A stretch of DNA of 64,000 nucleotides from an uncultured Lachnospiraceae bacterium (GCA_947576945.1 CANPTH010000001.1:62001-126000); one strand, 5' to 3'. Shown: positions 8,721 through 19,508, numbered from the stretch's first letter. Translations and numbers: made by a program. The notes: generated by a model from the sequence alone, not told the origin.

Positions 8721-10385
8721 TTGATTATGACTTATCACAAAACGTGGTTTAGCTATGTACTATGGGTGATTTATACGATGCTGTGTGCCATATTTCTTGT
8801 TTTCGCAGGGAATTATGTCTGGGCGAGTTACCTGCAGACCGGCGGACTGAGGATTTCTCTGGCGGACTGGACAGTACAGACTGCCGGATTTCTGATGCTC
8901 CCTGTTATGGCAGTATTGTACTGGATTATCCGCATTGTTTCACTCAAAGTCAGGAAGAAAATAATCTGGAAGGAAAGTATGCGGTGGATCCTGGAGGGAA
9001 TTGCAGTGTGGACAGCACTGGCTCTTGGTATTTTTTTTCGGATTATATATGCATCGGAGTACATAGTGGCGTTAAATACCGCCAATGACATCACACAGGC
9101 CGGTATTAATGGAATAGAATATTTTGACATGGCATTGGTGACGGCGGACGGTATTGTGGAACCACTTACTTATGGCGCAGCCTGGCTGTATGTATCTTCG
9201 TTGTCATTTGTGCTGACTTTTCTGGGAAATAAAGTTGCTTCTGCGATCATTTTTCAGTTTATACTGCAGATCGCAGGTCTGGTGCTTGCCTATGCAGTGA
9301 CCAGAAAGCTTGCAGGCCGGATTCCTGCATGTGTGACGCTTTTCTATCTGGCATGTTCGACAGGCTGTCTGGAAATGTTGAGGAATCTGGGGCCGGAGTG
9401 TTTCTATTTTATTTTGTATATGAGCGGAATGCTTGCCGCCGCCGGTTATGTAAAAAGTTACTGTGCGAATCGGTTAAAAAGAGTACCGATGGCAGCCGGA
9501 GCAGTTTTTACAGGTGTTTGGATCGGCATTCTGGGGTATCTGGATCCGACGGCATTTACATTACTGACAGTAATGATAGCGGTTATGACCGGAAAGAAGA
9601 AGCGGCCGGAAGGAATGCAGGCCAACTATTCTCTGGCAGTCAGTTGTGCTGCGATCATTACGGTTATTTTGTCATGTGCGGCAGGCCTTCTGGGAATGGC
9701 TGCTGTTGTTTCCTATAACAGAGGGACTGTTTTTGAGAAAGAGATGGGAAACTGGGTGGCGCTGCACATAGAAAATACGCGAACCTTCGGCTTCAAGCCT
9801 CTTTATCCCTATTCTATGGATATGCTTCTGTTCGCGGTTCTTGTGGTATTTGCTGCTTTTCTGGTATTTGAGTTTTTCCGCAGCGGCAGGGAACAGAATT
9901 ATATGCTGTGGATCCTGCTGTGTATTATTGCAGCGCCGACTCCTCTGGCGGTGATCGGCATACAGCCTTTCGGTCTGCTTTCCATGTATATCTGGGGTGT
10001 GCTGGCCGGACTGGGCATTCAAAACTGTCTTTTCGGTGGAAGCGCAGGACTGGTGCAGTCTTTGATCGAGGAGATTAATCAGACGGCAGAAGTGGTTCCG
10101 GTAATAACAGACGGGAAAGCAGCTGCATCGGAGCCTGAAACAGCAGAAGAAGGAGCGGATATAGAAGAAGGGCAGTTGGAAGACAGGCAGTTAGAAGACA
10201 TGGAAGAAACAGTGCAGAGTACGGAGCCGGAGGCACAAGTGATAACAAAACCTCGTTATCTGGAGAATCCGTTACCGCTTCCCAAAAAACATGTTCACAG
10301 GCAGATGGATTATCAATATCCTGTCAGGGATCAGGATATGAAATTTGATGTGGAAATAAAAGAAGACGATGATTTTGATCTTTGA
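8721..10385 (+). CDS. Polytopic membrane protein with acidic cytoplasmic tail (possible GT-C glycosyltransferase)
   Basis: A 554-residue protein with about ten hydrophobic segments in the first 430 residues, followed by a soluble tail of about 120 residues rich in Glu and Asp. The tail ends in a conserved-looking segment, LENPLPLPKKHVHRQMDY, and an acidic terminus DDDFDL. The long first extracellular loop (EYFDMALVTADGIVEP) and the overall layout resemble GT-C/PMT-like glycosyltransferases of Lachnospiraceae, but I cannot point to a certain catalytic motif. The start is either the TTG at 8721 (5 bases from AAAGGA) or the ATG at 8727. It lies 12 bases after metY and is followed by a terminator. 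Confidence 0.7.
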   Translation: MIMTYHKTWFSYVLWVIYTMLCAIFLVFAGNYVWASYLQTGGLRISLADWTVQTAGFLMLPVMAVLYWIIRIVSLKVRKKIIWKESMRWILEGIAVWTALALGIFFRIIYASEYIVALNTANDITQAGINGIEYFDMALVTADGIVEPLTYGAAWLYVSSLSFVLTFLGNKVASAIIFQFILQIAGLVLAYAVTRKLAGRIPACVTLFYLACSTGCLEMLRNLGPECFYFILYMSGMLAAAGYVKSYCANRLKRVPMAAGAVFTGVWIGILGYLDPTAFTLLTVMIAVMTGKKKRPEGMQANYSLAVSCAAIITVILSCAAGLLGMAAVVSYNRGTVFEKEMGNWVALHIENTRTFGFKPLYPYSMDMLLFAVLVVFAAFLVFEFFRSGREQNYMLWILLCIIAAPTPLAVIGIQPFGLLSMYIWGVLAGLGIQNCLFGGSAGLVQSLIEEINQTAEVVPVITDGKAAASEPETAEEGADIEEGQLEDRQLEDMEETVQSTEPEAQVITKPRYLENPLPLPKKHVHRQMDYQYPVRDQDMKFDVEIKEDDDFDL

Positions 10386-10442
10386 ACATTTTCCATAGAA
10401 TCGTTTCGGCATGTATAAATGGTGAAAGATAACACAAACTAT

Positions 10443-10489
10443 GAGAGGATCACAAAGCGGACAATGCGCTTGTGATTCTCTTATTCTAT
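10443..10489 (+). terminator. Rho-independent terminator between the membrane protein and the TepA-like gene
   Basis: AGAGGATCACAAAGCG pairs with CGCTTGTGATTCTCT through about 15 base pairs with one bulge and a 7-base loop, followed by a T-rich TTATTCTATTT run. It separates the membrane-protein gene from the protease gene, which has its ribosome site directly after the T-run. Confidence 0.8.
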
Positions 10490-10505
10490 TTAACGGAGGT
10501 ACATG

Positions 10506-11297
10506 ATGGGCAACAGGGAAAACAGCAGGAATGGCGGAAAGGATAAGGAAGGAAAATCAAATAAGAATGCAAAAGAGGAAAAGCGTGAGGAACAGGAAAA
10601 ACGGCGGGATAAAGAGGATCATACAGATGAACGGATTGAGAAAACCGGTCAGATTACGCTGGATGAGAATGACAGGCATAATAAGATACATCTGATTACG
10701 ATTATAGGAGAGATTGAAGGGCATGATAATCTGAGCAGTTCGTCCAAGACGACCAAGTATGAGCATATTCTGCCGCAGCTGGCAGCCATTGAGGACAGCA
10801 GGGAGATCGATGGTGTACTGATCCTGCTGAATACTATGGGTGGGGATGTGGAGGCCGGGCTGGCTATCGCAGAAATGATCGCATCCTTAAGCAAGCCGAC
10901 AGTATCGCTGGTGTTGGGCGGCAGCCATTCTATCGGGGTGCCGATTGCGGTCAGCACAGATTATTCCTATATAGTCCCTACGGGAACCATGGTGATCCAT
11001 CCGGTACGTCTAACCGGGATGGTGATCGGGGTACAACAGACTTTTGATTATTTCAGGCAGATACAAAACCGAATCACGGGATTTGTCTGTGAGCATTGTA
11101 AAATCTCCAAATCCAGAATTGAAGAGCTGATGATGGAAACAGGTGTGCTGACCAAGGATGTGGGGACCATACTTGTAGGGCAGGAAGCGGTGGACGAAGG
11201 GATTTTATGTAAAGTAGGAGGAATAAAGGATGCGGTTTCCAAACTCCACGATATGATTGATAAGCGCAAAAACGATAAGAACCAGGAGAAGAACTGA
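10506..11297 (+). CDS. tepA: ClpP-fold protease of the TepA type
   Basis: A 263-residue protein with a very charged N-terminal 60 residues (Lys/Glu/Arg) and then a ClpP-class crotonase fold. The expected catalytic Ser is in LGGSHSIGVP and the His in GTMVIHPVRL; NTMGGDVEAGLAIAEMI is the conserved oxyanion-hole region. TepA in Bacillus has been linked to protein export and spore proteins, and its gene lies next to spoIIIE there. The same neighbourhood is kept here, because ftsK/spoIIIE follows. GGAGGT favours the ATG at 10506 over the one at 10503. There is no signal peptide. The true substrate is unknown. Confidence 0.85.
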   Translation: MGNRENSRNGGKDKEGKSNKNAKEEKREEQEKRRDKEDHTDERIEKTGQITLDENDRHNKIHLITIIGEIEGHDNLSSSSKTTKYEHILPQLAAIEDSREIDGVLILLNTMGGDVEAGLAIAEMIASLSKPTVSLVLGGSHSIGVPIAVSTDYSYIVPTGTMVIHPVRLTGMVIGVQQTFDYFRQIQNRITGFVCEHCKISKSRIEELMMETGVLTKDVGTILVGQEAVDEGILCKVGGIKDAVSKLHDMIDKRKNDKNQEKN

Positions 11298-11375
11298 CGG
11301 ATTTATTTACCTGTTACTTTGAATTACAACTGACGGCTGTTCCTTGAAGGCTTCCTGGGCGCGGGATAACTGCTT

Positions 11376-11403
11376 CACGCCAATCGGCAGGATGATTGGC
11401 GTG
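11376..11403. repeat. 10-bp palindrome upstream of ftsK
   Basis: CACGCCAATC and GATTGGCGTG form perfect 10-bp arms around an 8-base loop. No T-run follows on either strand, so it is a weak terminator candidate; an operator or RNA hairpin is equally possible. It lies in the 218-base gap between the protease gene and ftsK. Confidence 0.55.
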
Positions 11404-11451
11404 TAAGTGCACATTAAGTTACTGTTTACAGTGGCTGCCGCAAAATAAGGG

Positions 11452-11480
11452 ATGACAAGAGATAATGAAAATGCTATACT
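11452..11480 (+). promoter_or_regulatory. Sigma-A promoter for ftsK
   Basis: ATGACA, 17-base spacer, TATACT, about 35 bases before the ftsK ATG. Confidence 0.7.
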
Positions 11481-11515
11481 ATATGGAGTCTTATTTTGGT
11501 CAGGAGGCATAGTTA

Positions 11516-14272
11516 ATGGCATCAGGACAGGGAGGAAATCGTTCTTCCGCGAAGAAAAAAACGACAACTTCGAGCAGAAGTACGTCTAAAAATAGAAATA
11601 CACAGACGAGAAAGAGAAGTACCGGCAGTAGAAATACACACGCAGAGCCGATGGATGTGGCAATCCGCAATGAGATATTACTGATCGTGTTTCTTGCGCT
11701 TGCGATCATCCTTTTTCTTTGTAATTTTGGTGTGGTCGGTAAGGTTGGAGATGCAGTCAGCGATATCATGTTCGGGATTTTTGGATTGATGGCATATATT
11801 GCACCGGTGATTATTTTTCTGGCAATCGCTTTCGGCATGTCGAATGCAGGCAATAACATAGCGGTCAGAAAGCTTGTCGCAGGTGTTATTATTGCAGTAT
11901 TGGCTGGGATGGTTTTTGAGCTGTTTGCCGTAGATCCTGGACAGGCGGAAAGCTTTCAGGTGGGAGAAATATTCAAGCGATGCAGTGAGAGACATACCGG
12001 AGGAGGGGTGATTGCCGGTTCTTTGGTCTATGCATCTTACAAATTCCTGGGTATGGTGGGAACCGTATTGGCGCTCCTTGTTGTGGGTGTTATCTGTGTA
12101 GTGATTGTTACGGAGAAGTCTTTTATCGGTGGTGTGACGAATCAGGGACGCAGGATGTATGAGAGATCCATGGAAGATGCCGAATATCGCAGAGAGCGGG
12201 CCAGGGAGAGACGCATTGCGGCAGAGGAGAAGCGTGCCAGGGCGGAGGAAAGACGTGCCAAAGCGGCGGAGGAGCGAAGGCTTCGTGAAGAAGAGCTGGA
12301 GAACGAAAAAATTCTTCGTATGGATAAGAAGGTATCCGGCGTCATGCTCAATACGGCTTTAAATAAAGAAAAAGAAGATGTGGAAAAGACGCGGGATGAT
12401 ATCCATGAGATCATTCTGCAGCCGTCGGAAGAAACGACGCCGGAAGAGGAAATTGTGCAGGCGGCCGGTGAATCGCATTCCTGCCATTACATAGAAAACG
12501 GGTCAGATGATATCAGTGAGATCCGTATCCACGGAGCATCAGATGAGAAACAGACGATGCAGATACCTGAGGAAACTTATGGGGATCATTTTGCGGATGG
12601 TTTCGAAGAACCAGCGATTCAACAGAACGCAATGACAGTATTACCGGGGGCGGACAGTGTTGTCGGAAATTCCATGCCGCCGAATCCTGGCAGGGAACGT
12701 GTGCATGCATTTAAAGAATCTGCGAAAGAGGAACGGCTTCAACAGACAATGCAGCAGCCCGTGAACGAGGGAGCGGCAAAGATTCCCAGACCGTATCAGT
12801 TCCCTTCTTATAATCTGCTGATTAAGGCGAAGAACAAAAACAACGGCGATTCTGCCAGAGAACTGAAAGAAACGGCGCTGCATCTGCAAAAGACGTTGGA
12901 AACCTTTGGCGTGAAAGTCACGATCACGGATATCAGCCAGGGACCGTCGGTAACCCGGTATGAGCTGCAGCCGGAGCAGGGAGTTAAGGTAAGTAAGATC
13001 GTAGGTCTGGCAGATGATATCAAACTGAATCTGGCAGCCACGGATATTCGGATAGAGGCTCCGATCCCGGGTAAGGCTGCGGTAGGGATAGAAGTTCCTA
13101 ATAAAGAGAATACGGCGGTTTCCTTCAGGGAGTTGGTGGAATCCAAAGAATTTCGTGAATTTCCGTCTAATCTTGCCTTTGCCGTTGGTAAGGATATTGG
13201 TGGTAAGATTGTCGTGACGGATATTGCGAAGATGCCTCATATGTTGATTGCAGGGGCTACCGGTTCCGGTAAATCTGTCTGTATTAATACCATTATTATG
13301 GGTATTTTGTACAAGGCAAAACCGGAAGATGTTAAAATGATCATGATTGATCCGAAGGTGGTGGAGCTAAGTGTCTACAACGGGATACCTCATCTGTTGA
13401 TCCCCGTGGTGACTGATCCGAAGAAGGCGGCCGGGGCACTGCACTGGGGTGTTGCCGAGATGACGGACCGTTATAAGAAATTTGCGGATTACAATGTACG
13501 TGATCTCAAAGGATATAATCAGAAAGCAGAGAATTTGCAGAAGGCCGGCGATCCGGAGGCGCCATCGAAGCTGCCGCAGATTTTGATCATTGTGGACGAA
13601 CTTGCGGATCTGATGATGGTATCCCCGGGAGAAGTGGAAGAATCTATCTGCCGTCTGGCCCAGCTGGCCAGGGCATGCGGTATCCATCTGATCATAGCGA
13701 CGCAAAGACCTTCTGTGGACGTTATCACGGGCCTGATTAAGGCCAATATGCCAAGTCGTGCAGCGTTTGCCGTATCCAGCGGTGTGGATTCCCGTACGAT
13801 ACTGGATATGGTTGGAGCTGAGAAGCTGCTGGGTAAGGGAGATATGCTCTTTTATCCGCAGGGCTATCCGAAACCGGCACGTATGCAGGGCGCTTTTGTG
13901 TCGGATAAGGAAGTGTCGGACGTTGTGGATTTCCTGAAGAACCAGGTGATCGGGAATGTTTACAGTGATGATATTGAAGAGAAGATCCAGAATATCGGCA
14001 GCGGTACAGCGGCTTCGGGCAGTGCGGGAAATGGTGACGGCGGATCCGAGTACGATCAGTATTTTGCAGAGGCAGGGCGGTTTATCATCGATAAGGACAA
14101 AGCTTCCATCGGTATGCTTCAGCGGGTCTTTAAGATTGGGTTTAACAGAGCCGCCAGAATCATGGATCAATTGAGCGAAGCCGGTGTTGTGGGAGAAGAG
14201 GAAGGTACTAAGCCGCGTAAGGTATTAATGACCGCCGAGGAGTTTGAACGATTTGTGGAAGAAGTGCTGTAA
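11516..14272 (+). CDS. ftsK: DNA translocase FtsK/SpoIIIE
   Basis: A 918-residue ATP-driven DNA pump. An N-terminal Ser/Thr/Lys/Arg-rich stretch is followed by hydrophobic segments (for example [19 protein letters not shown] and [21 protein letters not shown]) that anchor the hexamer at the septum. An Arg/Glu/Ala-rich linker (about 215-280) and a low-complexity region lead to the motor: FtsK alpha/beta domains, Walker [13 protein letters not shown] near residue 580 and Walker [13 protein letters not shown]. The C-terminal gamma winged helix ([20 protein letters not shown]) reads DNA polarity signals. It clears DNA from the division septum and, in spore formers, packs the forespore chromosome. 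AGGAGG precedes the ATG by 8 bases. Confidence 0.96.
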   Translation: MASGQGGNRSSAKKKTTTSSRSTSKNRNTQTRKRSTGSRNTHAEPMDVAIRNEILLIVFLALAIILFLCNFGVVGKVGDAVSDIMFGIFGLMAYIAPVIIFLAIAFGMSNAGNNIAVRKLVAGVIIAVLAGMVFELFAVDPGQAESFQVGEIFKRCSERHTGGGVIAGSLVYASYKFLGMVGTVLALLVVGVICVVIVTEKSFIGGVTNQGRRMYERSMEDAEYRRERARERRIAAEEKRARAEERRAKAAEERRLREEELENEKILRMDKKVSGVMLNTALNKEKEDVEKTRDDIHEIILQPSEETTPEEEIVQAAGESHSCHYIENGSDDISEIRIHGASDEKQTMQIPEETYGDHFADGFEEPAIQQNAMTVLPGADSVVGNSMPPNPGRERVHAFKESAKEERLQQTMQQPVNEGAAKIPRPYQFPSYNLLIKAKNKNNGDSARELKETALHLQKTLETFGVKVTITDISQGPSVTRYELQPEQGVKVSKIVGLADDIKLNLAATDIRIEAPIPGKAAVGIEVPNKENTAVSFRELVESKEFREFPSNLAFAVGKDIGGKIVVTDIAKMPHMLIAGATGSGKSVCINTIIMGILYKAKPEDVKMIMIDPKVVELSVYNGIPHLLIPVVTDPKKAAGALHWGVAEMTDRYKKFADYNVRDLKGYNQKAENLQKAGDPEAPSKLPQILIIVDELADLMMVSPGEVEESICRLAQLARACGIHLIIATQRPSVDVITGLIKANMPSRAAFAVSSGVDSRTILDMVGAEKLLGKGDMLFYPQGYPKPARMQGAFVSDKEVSDVVDFLKNQVIGNVYSDDIEEKIQNIGSGTAASGSAGNGDGGSEYDQYFAEAGRFIIDKDKASIGMLQRVFKIGFNRAARIMDQLSEAGVVGEEEGTKPRKVLMTAEEFERFVEEVL

Positions 14273-14368
14273 AAGAAATGAAAATTCGGGTTGTTTGTAC
14301 CCCGCTGTTCATGGGCGTTTGTGTCAAAGGCCGACACGGGGAGCAGGCAGGAAAGGCAGGGAGCAGGC

Positions 14369-16039
14369 ATGAAGACAGACATAGAGATCGCGCAGGAGGC
14401 GAAACTGGAAAGTATTGTGGATGTTGCCGGAAAGATCGGGATAGAGGCGGATGATCTTGAATTGTATGGTAAGTACAAAGCAAAGCTGGCAGACGAATAT
14501 ATGGAACGCATACAAAGTAACCCGGACGGTAAGCTGGTTCTGGTGACGGCGATCAATCCTACGCCTGCCGGAGAAGGTAAGACAACCACCAGTGTGGGGC
14601 TGGGGCAGGCTTTCGGCAGGATGGGACGTAAGGCTGTCATAGCGCTCAGAGAGCCGTCGCTGGGTCCGTGCTTCGGCATCAAGGGAGGGGCGGCAGGCGG
14701 CGGATACGCACAAGTGGTGCCGATGGAAGACTTAAACCTGCATTTTACAGGTGATTTTCATGCTGTAACTTCAGCCAATAATCTTCTGGCGGCGCTTCTT
14801 GATAATCATATACAGCAGGGAAATGAGCTGCGCATTGATACCAGGCAGGTAGTCTGGAAACGTTGTCTTGACATGAATGACCGTTCTCTCAGAAATATTG
14901 TGGTAGGTCTTGGCGCCAAAGCAGACGGTTTTGTCCGTGAGGATCATTTTGTGATCACGGTGGCTTCAGAGATTATGGCGATTCTCTGCCTTGCTGCAGA
15001 TCTTCAGGATTTGAAGGAACGGCTGGGACGGATTATTGTTGCTTATAATGAACAGGGCGAACCGGTTACAGCATCCGATTTAAAGGCGGTGGGCGCTATG
15101 GCGGCGCTCCTGAAGGACGCTCTGAAACCGAATCTGATCCAGACGCTGGAACACACGCCTGCATTGGTACACGGCGGGCCGTTTGCCAATATTGCCCACG
15201 GTTGTAATTCCGTACGTGCAACGAAGGCGGCTCTTAAGATGGCAGACTATGTTATAACGGAAGCCGGCTTTGGCGCGGATCTGGGCGCAGAGAAATTTTT
15301 TGATATCAAGTGCCGTATGGCTGGTCTGAAGCCGGATGTCGTGGTTCTTGTTGCGACGGTACGTGCTCTCAAATATAACGGCGGAATTGCCAAAGAGGAT
15401 CTGTCAGCGGAGAATCTTTCCGCATTACAGGCAGGAATCGTCAATTTGGAGAAACATATTGAGAATCTGCAGAAATATCATGTGCCGATCGTTGTGACCC
15501 TGAATTCTTTTGTGACAGATACTCAGAGGGAAATTGATTTTGTAAGAGACTACTGTCTGGAGAGAGGATGCGAATTTGCCATTTCGGAGGTTTGGGAGAA
15601 AGGCGGGGCCGGCGGCGTGGAGCTGGCTTCTAAGGTGTTGGAAACTTTAGAGAAGAAAGAGAGTCATTTTAATGTATTGTATGAGGACTCATTATCTTTA
15701 AAGGAGAAAATAGAGACCATAGCTTCTGAGATTTATGGATCCGGGGGAGTAACCTATACGTCAGCAGCCCTGAAACAGCTTCAGCATCTGGAGAAACTGG
15801 GCTTTGGAAGGATGCCCGTCTGCATGGCCAAGACACAGTATTCCCTGTCGGATGATCCGGCGCTTTTAGGAAGACCGGTTGGCTTTACCATGCATGTCAG
15901 AGAGGTATATGTATCTGCTGGAGCAGGTTTCGTGGTGGTATTGACCGGAGCGGTTATGACAATGCCTGGGCTGCCGAAAAAGCCGGCTGCCCATCAGATT
16001 GATGTCAATGATAAAGGCAGGATAACCGGATTGTTTTGA
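14369..16039 (+). CDS. fhs: Formate-tetrahydrofolate ligase
   Basis: A 556-residue enzyme that makes 10-formyl-THF from formate, THF and ATP, feeding purine synthesis and the methyl branch of the Wood-Ljungdahl pathway. The P-loop-like segment is [16 protein letters not shown] near residue 65. Other family motifs are [31 protein letters not shown] and [13 protein letters not shown]. The ORF track starts at 14291, but the ATG at 14369 has GGGAG at a 5-base spacing and gives the standard N-terminus. The leader between ftsK and the start holds a short hairpin (GTGTC/GACAC) of unknown meaning. It is followed by folD, the next enzyme in the same pathway. Confidence 0.96.
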   Translation: MKTDIEIAQEAKLESIVDVAGKIGIEADDLELYGKYKAKLADEYMERIQSNPDGKLVLVTAINPTPAGEGKTTTSVGLGQAFGRMGRKAVIALREPSLGPCFGIKGGAAGGGYAQVVPMEDLNLHFTGDFHAVTSANNLLAALLDNHIQQGNELRIDTRQVVWKRCLDMNDRSLRNIVVGLGAKADGFVREDHFVITVASEIMAILCLAADLQDLKERLGRIIVAYNEQGEPVTASDLKAVGAMAALLKDALKPNLIQTLEHTPALVHGGPFANIAHGCNSVRATKAALKMADYVITEAGFGADLGAEKFFDIKCRMAGLKPDVVVLVATVRALKYNGGIAKEDLSAENLSALQAGIVNLEKHIENLQKYHVPIVVTLNSFVTDTQREIDFVRDYCLERGCEFAISEVWEKGGAGGVELASKVLETLEKKESHFNVLYEDSLSLKEKIETIASEIYGSGGVTYTSAALKQLQHLEKLGFGRMPVCMAKTQYSLSDDPALLGRPVGFTMHVREVYVSAGAGFVVVLTGAVMTMPGLPKKPAAHQIDVNDKGRITGLF

Positions 16040-16137
16040 CAGGATAAAGGAAACTATTATGGAGACGGTCTGCGCTATTGTTTGTTTTGCTTTGAAAGAA
16101 AGGAAGCAGAGGGCAGAGTTTGTAAATGGAGGTAGTT

Positions 16138-17001
16138 ATGCCGCAGAAAATAGATGGTAAGGCAGTTTCAGCGCAGATCAAAGAGGAATTGAAAGAGAAG
16201 GTTGCGGATTTAAAGATATCCAGAGGAATTTCCATCTGTCTTGCCGTTATACAGGTAGGAAATGATCCGGCATCTTCGGTTTATGTCGGAAATAAGAAGA
16301 AGGCCTGCGCGTATATTGGTATCGATTCGCGTTCTTATGAACTGCCGGAGGATACGACACAGGAGGAACTTTTGCAGCTGATCGATAGACTGAACAATGA
16401 AGAGGAAATTAACGGGATACTTGTGCAGCTGCCGCTGCCAGGACAGATTGATGAAGATACGGTTATTCGGGCGATCGATCCCGGAAAAGACGTGGACGGC
16501 TTCCATCCGCAAAGTGTGGGAGCGCTCTGTATCGGTCAGCCGGGTTTTGTATCCTGTACGCCGGCAGGCATTATACAGCTGTTAAAGCGTTCTGGTATTA
16601 AGATTGCAGGCAAAGAGTGTGTAGTTGTCGGCAGAAGCAACATTGTGGGGAAACCCATGTCGTTGCTGCTTCTGCGGGAGAATGCAACGGTGACCATCGC
16701 GCATTCCAGGACAGAGAACCTGCGTGAGGTCACACGGAGAGCGGATATCCTGGTGGTAGCAGTAGGAAAGCCGAGAATGATAACCAGAGAATATGTGAAA
16801 GAAGGCGCTGTCGTGATAGATGTTGGAATCCATCGAAACGAAGCCGGAAAATTATGCGGAGACGTGGACTATGAGGATGTTGCCCCGGTATGCAGCGCGA
16901 TCACGCCTGTACCGGGCGGGGTAGGTCCGATGACAATAGCCATGCTGATGAATAACTGTGTGGAGGCAGGAATTGCCGGGAAACAGTCGGACTGCAGATA
17001 A
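16138..17001 (+). CDS. folD: Bifunctional methylene-THF dehydrogenase / methenyl-THF cyclohydrolase
   Basis: A 287-residue enzyme interconverting 10-formyl-, methenyl- and methylene-THF with NADP. The catalytic Lys is in YVGNKKKACAYIGI. QLPLPGQID, PGKDVDGFHP, GRSNIVGKPMSLLL and TPVPGGVGPMTIAML are the FolD signatures. The ORF track starts at 16126, but that ATG overlaps the GGAGG (16128-16132); the ATG at 16138 follows it by 5 bases. It is adjacent to fhs, so the two enzymes are likely produced together. Confidence 0.96.
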   Translation: MPQKIDGKAVSAQIKEELKEKVADLKISRGISICLAVIQVGNDPASSVYVGNKKKACAYIGIDSRSYELPEDTTQEELLQLIDRLNNEEEINGILVQLPLPGQIDEDTVIRAIDPGKDVDGFHPQSVGALCIGQPGFVSCTPAGIIQLLKRSGIKIAGKECVVVGRSNIVGKPMSLLLLRENATVTIAHSRTENLREVTRRADILVVAVGKPRMITREYVKEGAVVIDVGIHRNEAGKLCGDVDYEDVAPVCSAITPVPGGVGPMTIAMLMNNCVEAGIAGKQSDCR

Positions 17002-17016
17002 GAAGGGGAACTGTTT

Positions 17017-18462
17017 ATGAAGTGTCCACATTGCGGCAATGAGATGATTGAGGGACATCTGATCTGTGAAAAATGCGGAGAAGAGATTCGGATTGTACCA
17101 GATTTTGAGCCTGAAATAGAAAACAGCATAACGGAAACTTTGTCTATTTTGGTTGCAGGACAGGATGGTGAGGACAGTAAAGAAGAAAAACAGGCAGATT
17201 TGAAGATACAGGAAGAATACATCAGGGTGGAAGAACCTGTGTCGGACAGCAGGAGAATATGGGTAATTGTCAGTCTCGTAATCTTCTTTATTGTAGCTTT
17301 AGTGACATACAGTGCATATGCTTATCATATTCAAACAGTAGAATATCAGATTGATAAGGCCAGAGAATACGCGGCGAAAGAAGCATATGAGGAGGCGATT
17401 GCCTGTCTGGAAACTGCCATTACAAAGAATCCTTTGGAGGCGGAACTGCTATTTATGGAGGCAGATTACTACTATATACAGAAAGATGATGATTCAGCGC
17501 TTCAGGCGTTGTTCCGAATTATAGAAAATAACGGGTTTTCTTATGAGGATGTGGAGGAAGCCTACAATAAGGTGATAGCGATCTATGCTAATCAGGAGCA
17601 ATATGGGATGATTAATGACCTGTTGAAAAACTGTCAGGATGATTCCATTGTCAATATGTTTCAGAGCTATATGGCAATGGAGCCGGAATTCAGTTATGTG
17701 GAAGGCGATTATGCAGAGGTGATTCCCTTAAAGCTTAGTTCCAATACTTCAGGAACGATTTATTATACATTAGATGGAAGCAGACCGGATAAACACAGCC
17801 AGATTTATACGGCGCCATTATTTCTGGAAGATGGAGAACATACGATCAGTGCCTTTTTCGTAAACGATTATGGCATTGAGAGTGAGGTGGTCACCAGAAA
17901 GTATGTGATCAACCTGTCCGTGCCGAATGCGCCGGAAGTGGAGTTGTACAGCGGGGAATATACAGAGCCTATGATGATTATTGCTGAGGGACTGGACGGC
18001 TGTAAGATCTATTATACGACAGACGGTTCAGAACCCACTGCTGACAGCGTGCCTTATACAGGACCGATTCCCATGCCTCTGGGAAGGACGCAGTTTAAGT
18101 TTGTCAATATCAGTGACGAGGGTGTATCCAGTGAAGTGATTATGAGAACGTATACCCTGGCGCTGGAAGATGCAATCCCCACCGACCAGGCAGTTGCGAA
18201 CCTGATCGAAAGACTGGTGGAGACAGGCTATCTGGAAGATGCGGCAGGAAACAGCAAGAGACACAATGGTACGCTTAGTTATCAATTCAGTTCCGTGCTT
18301 GGTATTGGTGGCAGCGGATATTATACGATCAATGAGTATTACGACGACGGTACGGGAATCCTGAGCCGGACCGATAAGGTTTTTCTGATTCAGATACACA
18401 CGGGGGAAGCAGCCCAGCTCGGATATGATGAAGAAGGGGAATTTGTAGCAGTTCCCATCTGA
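17017..18462 (+). CDS. Membrane protein with N-terminal zinc ribbon, TPR region and two chitobiase-type C-terminal repeats
   Basis: A 481-residue protein of clear modular build. Residues 3-24 hold a CPHCG...CEKCG zinc ribbon, predicted cytoplasmic. One membrane segment (IWVIVSLVIFFIVALVTYSAYAY) lies at about 78-100. Residues 105-205 are TPR-like helices (EAIACLETAITKNPLEAELLF). Two beta-sandwich repeats follow, each with IYYT-DGS-P and a closing Y-I/L strand; this is the CHB_HEX_C_1 type found at the ends of beta-hexosaminidases and in Clostridia surface proteins. No enzyme domain is present, so it probably binds a cell-wall or exported partner. AAGGGGAA precedes the ATG; folD is 15 bases upstream. 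Confidence 0.8.
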   Translation: MKCPHCGNEMIEGHLICEKCGEEIRIVPDFEPEIENSITETLSILVAGQDGEDSKEEKQADLKIQEEYIRVEEPVSDSRRIWVIVSLVIFFIVALVTYSAYAYHIQTVEYQIDKAREYAAKEAYEEAIACLETAITKNPLEAELLFMEADYYYIQKDDDSALQALFRIIENNGFSYEDVEEAYNKVIAIYANQEQYGMINDLLKNCQDDSIVNMFQSYMAMEPEFSYVEGDYAEVIPLKLSSNTSGTIYYTLDGSRPDKHSQIYTAPLFLEDGEHTISAFFVNDYGIESEVVTRKYVINLSVPNAPEVELYSGEYTEPMMIIAEGLDGCKIYYTTDGSEPTADSVPYTGPIPMPLGRTQFKFVNISDEGVSSEVIMRTYTLALEDAIPTDQAVANLIERLVETGYLEDAAGNSKRHNGTLSYQFSSVLGIGGSGYYTINEYYDDGTGILSRTDKVFLIQIHTGEAAQLGYDEEGEFVAVPI

Positions 18463-18547
18463 GGAATAGTAATTCAGTTCAACAAACTGAACAGGTTCAG
18501 TCAGAATCTGTACTGTCTCGGAATTTAGGTAATTATGAAAGAAACGG

Positions 18548-18576
18548 TTGCAAAAAAAGAGGAGTTACTTTATTAT
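18548..18576 (+). promoter_or_regulatory. Sigma-A promoter for nfnA-nfnB
   Basis: TTGCAA, 17-base spacer, TATTAT, 45 bases upstream of the nfnA start. A short hairpin (TTCAGTT/AACTGAA) lies just upstream, at 18473-18491. Confidence 0.75.
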
Positions 18577-18620
18577 TAGTGAGATATGGTAAGGATATCG
18601 GTTTAGGAGGATAAACAGGG

Positions 18621-19508
18621 ATGTACAGGATAGTAAAAGCAGAAGAACTTACAACTAATATTTATCTTATGGATGTTGAAGCTCCCCGTGTTGCCAAGGC
18701 TTGCCAGCCGGGACAGTTCGTTATTGTCAGAATGGACGAAGAAGGAGAACGTATTCCGCTGACGATCTGTGATTATGACAGAGCGGCAGGAACGATCACA
18801 ATCGTACTGCAGGTAGTGGGTGCGGCGACAGAGATGATGCGAAATCTGAGAGCAGGGGATAGTTTCCATGATTTTGTCGGTCCTTTGGGGTGTCCGTCTG
18901 AGTTTATTCAGGAAGATGTGGAGAGTTTAAAGCAGAAAAAGATCCTTTTTGTGGCAGGCGGCCTCGGTACAGCGCCGGTCTATCCACAGGTTAAGTGGCT
19001 GCACGAGCATGGAGTGAAGGCTGATGTGATTATCGGTGCGAAGACAAAGGATCTGTTGATTATGGAAGAGGAAATGAAGGCTGTGGCCGGTAACCTTTAT
19101 GTTACCACAGATGACGGTTCCTATGGCAGGAGCGGTATGGTCACCAAAGTGATCGAGGATTTGATCGACAAAGAAGGCAAAACTTATGATGTATGTGTGG
19201 CCATAGGGCCGATGATCATGATGAAGTTTGTATGCCTGACGACGAAGAAGTATGAGCTGCCAACGGTAGTCAGCATGAATCCGATCATGGTTGACGGTAC
19301 AGGTATGTGCGGCGCATGTCGTCTGACAGTGGATGGAGAAGTAAAGTTTGCCTGTGTGGACGGCCCGGAATTTGACGGACATAAAGTGGATTTTGATCAG
19401 GCGATGAAGCGTCAGCAGATCTATAAGACGAGAGAAGGAAGAGCCTTCCTGAAAGCACAGGAAGGCGACACCCATCACGGCGGATGCGGAAATTGTGCGG
19501 ATGAATAG
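18621..19508 (+). CDS. nfnA: NfnA-type ferredoxin-NADP+ oxidoreductase subunit alpha
   Basis: A 295-residue FAD/NAD-binding reductase of the PyrK/HydG-like family. The FAD domain (1-95) has the RIPLTICDYD motif and the nucleotide domain (100-230) has FVAGGLGTAPVYPQ. The C-terminal Cys set in GMCGACRLTV and FACVDGPEF binds a [2Fe-2S] cluster. Together with the downstream subunit it can catalyse electron-bifurcating transhydrogenation between NADH, ferredoxin and NADP+, supplying NADPH in fermenters. GGAGG precedes the ATG. A role as an accessory subunit of a glutamate-synthase-like enzyme is the main alternative, but the gene pair order matches NfnAB. Confidence 0.88.
   Translation: MYRIVKAEELTTNIYLMDVEAPRVAKACQPGQFVIVRMDEEGERIPLTICDYDRAAGTITIVLQVVGAATEMMRNLRAGDSFHDFVGPLGCPSEFIQEDVESLKQKKILFVAGGLGTAPVYPQVKWLHEHGVKADVIIGAKTKDLLIMEEEMKAVAGNLYVTTDDGSYGRSGMVTKVIEDLIDKEGKTYDVCVAIGPMIMMKFVCLTTKKYELPTVVSMNPIMVDGTGMCGACRLTVDGEVKFACVDGPEFDGHKVDFDQAMKRQQIYKTREGRAFLKAQEGDTHHGGCGNCADE

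Noticed and set aside
14273-14368. THF riboswitch before fhs
   Set aside because: Only a short GTGTC/GACAC hairpin is present; the conserved THF riboswitch core is not recognisable.
18535-18579. 14-codon frame in the nfnA leader
   Set aside because: It overlaps the promoter itself, so it would not be on the transcript from that promoter.
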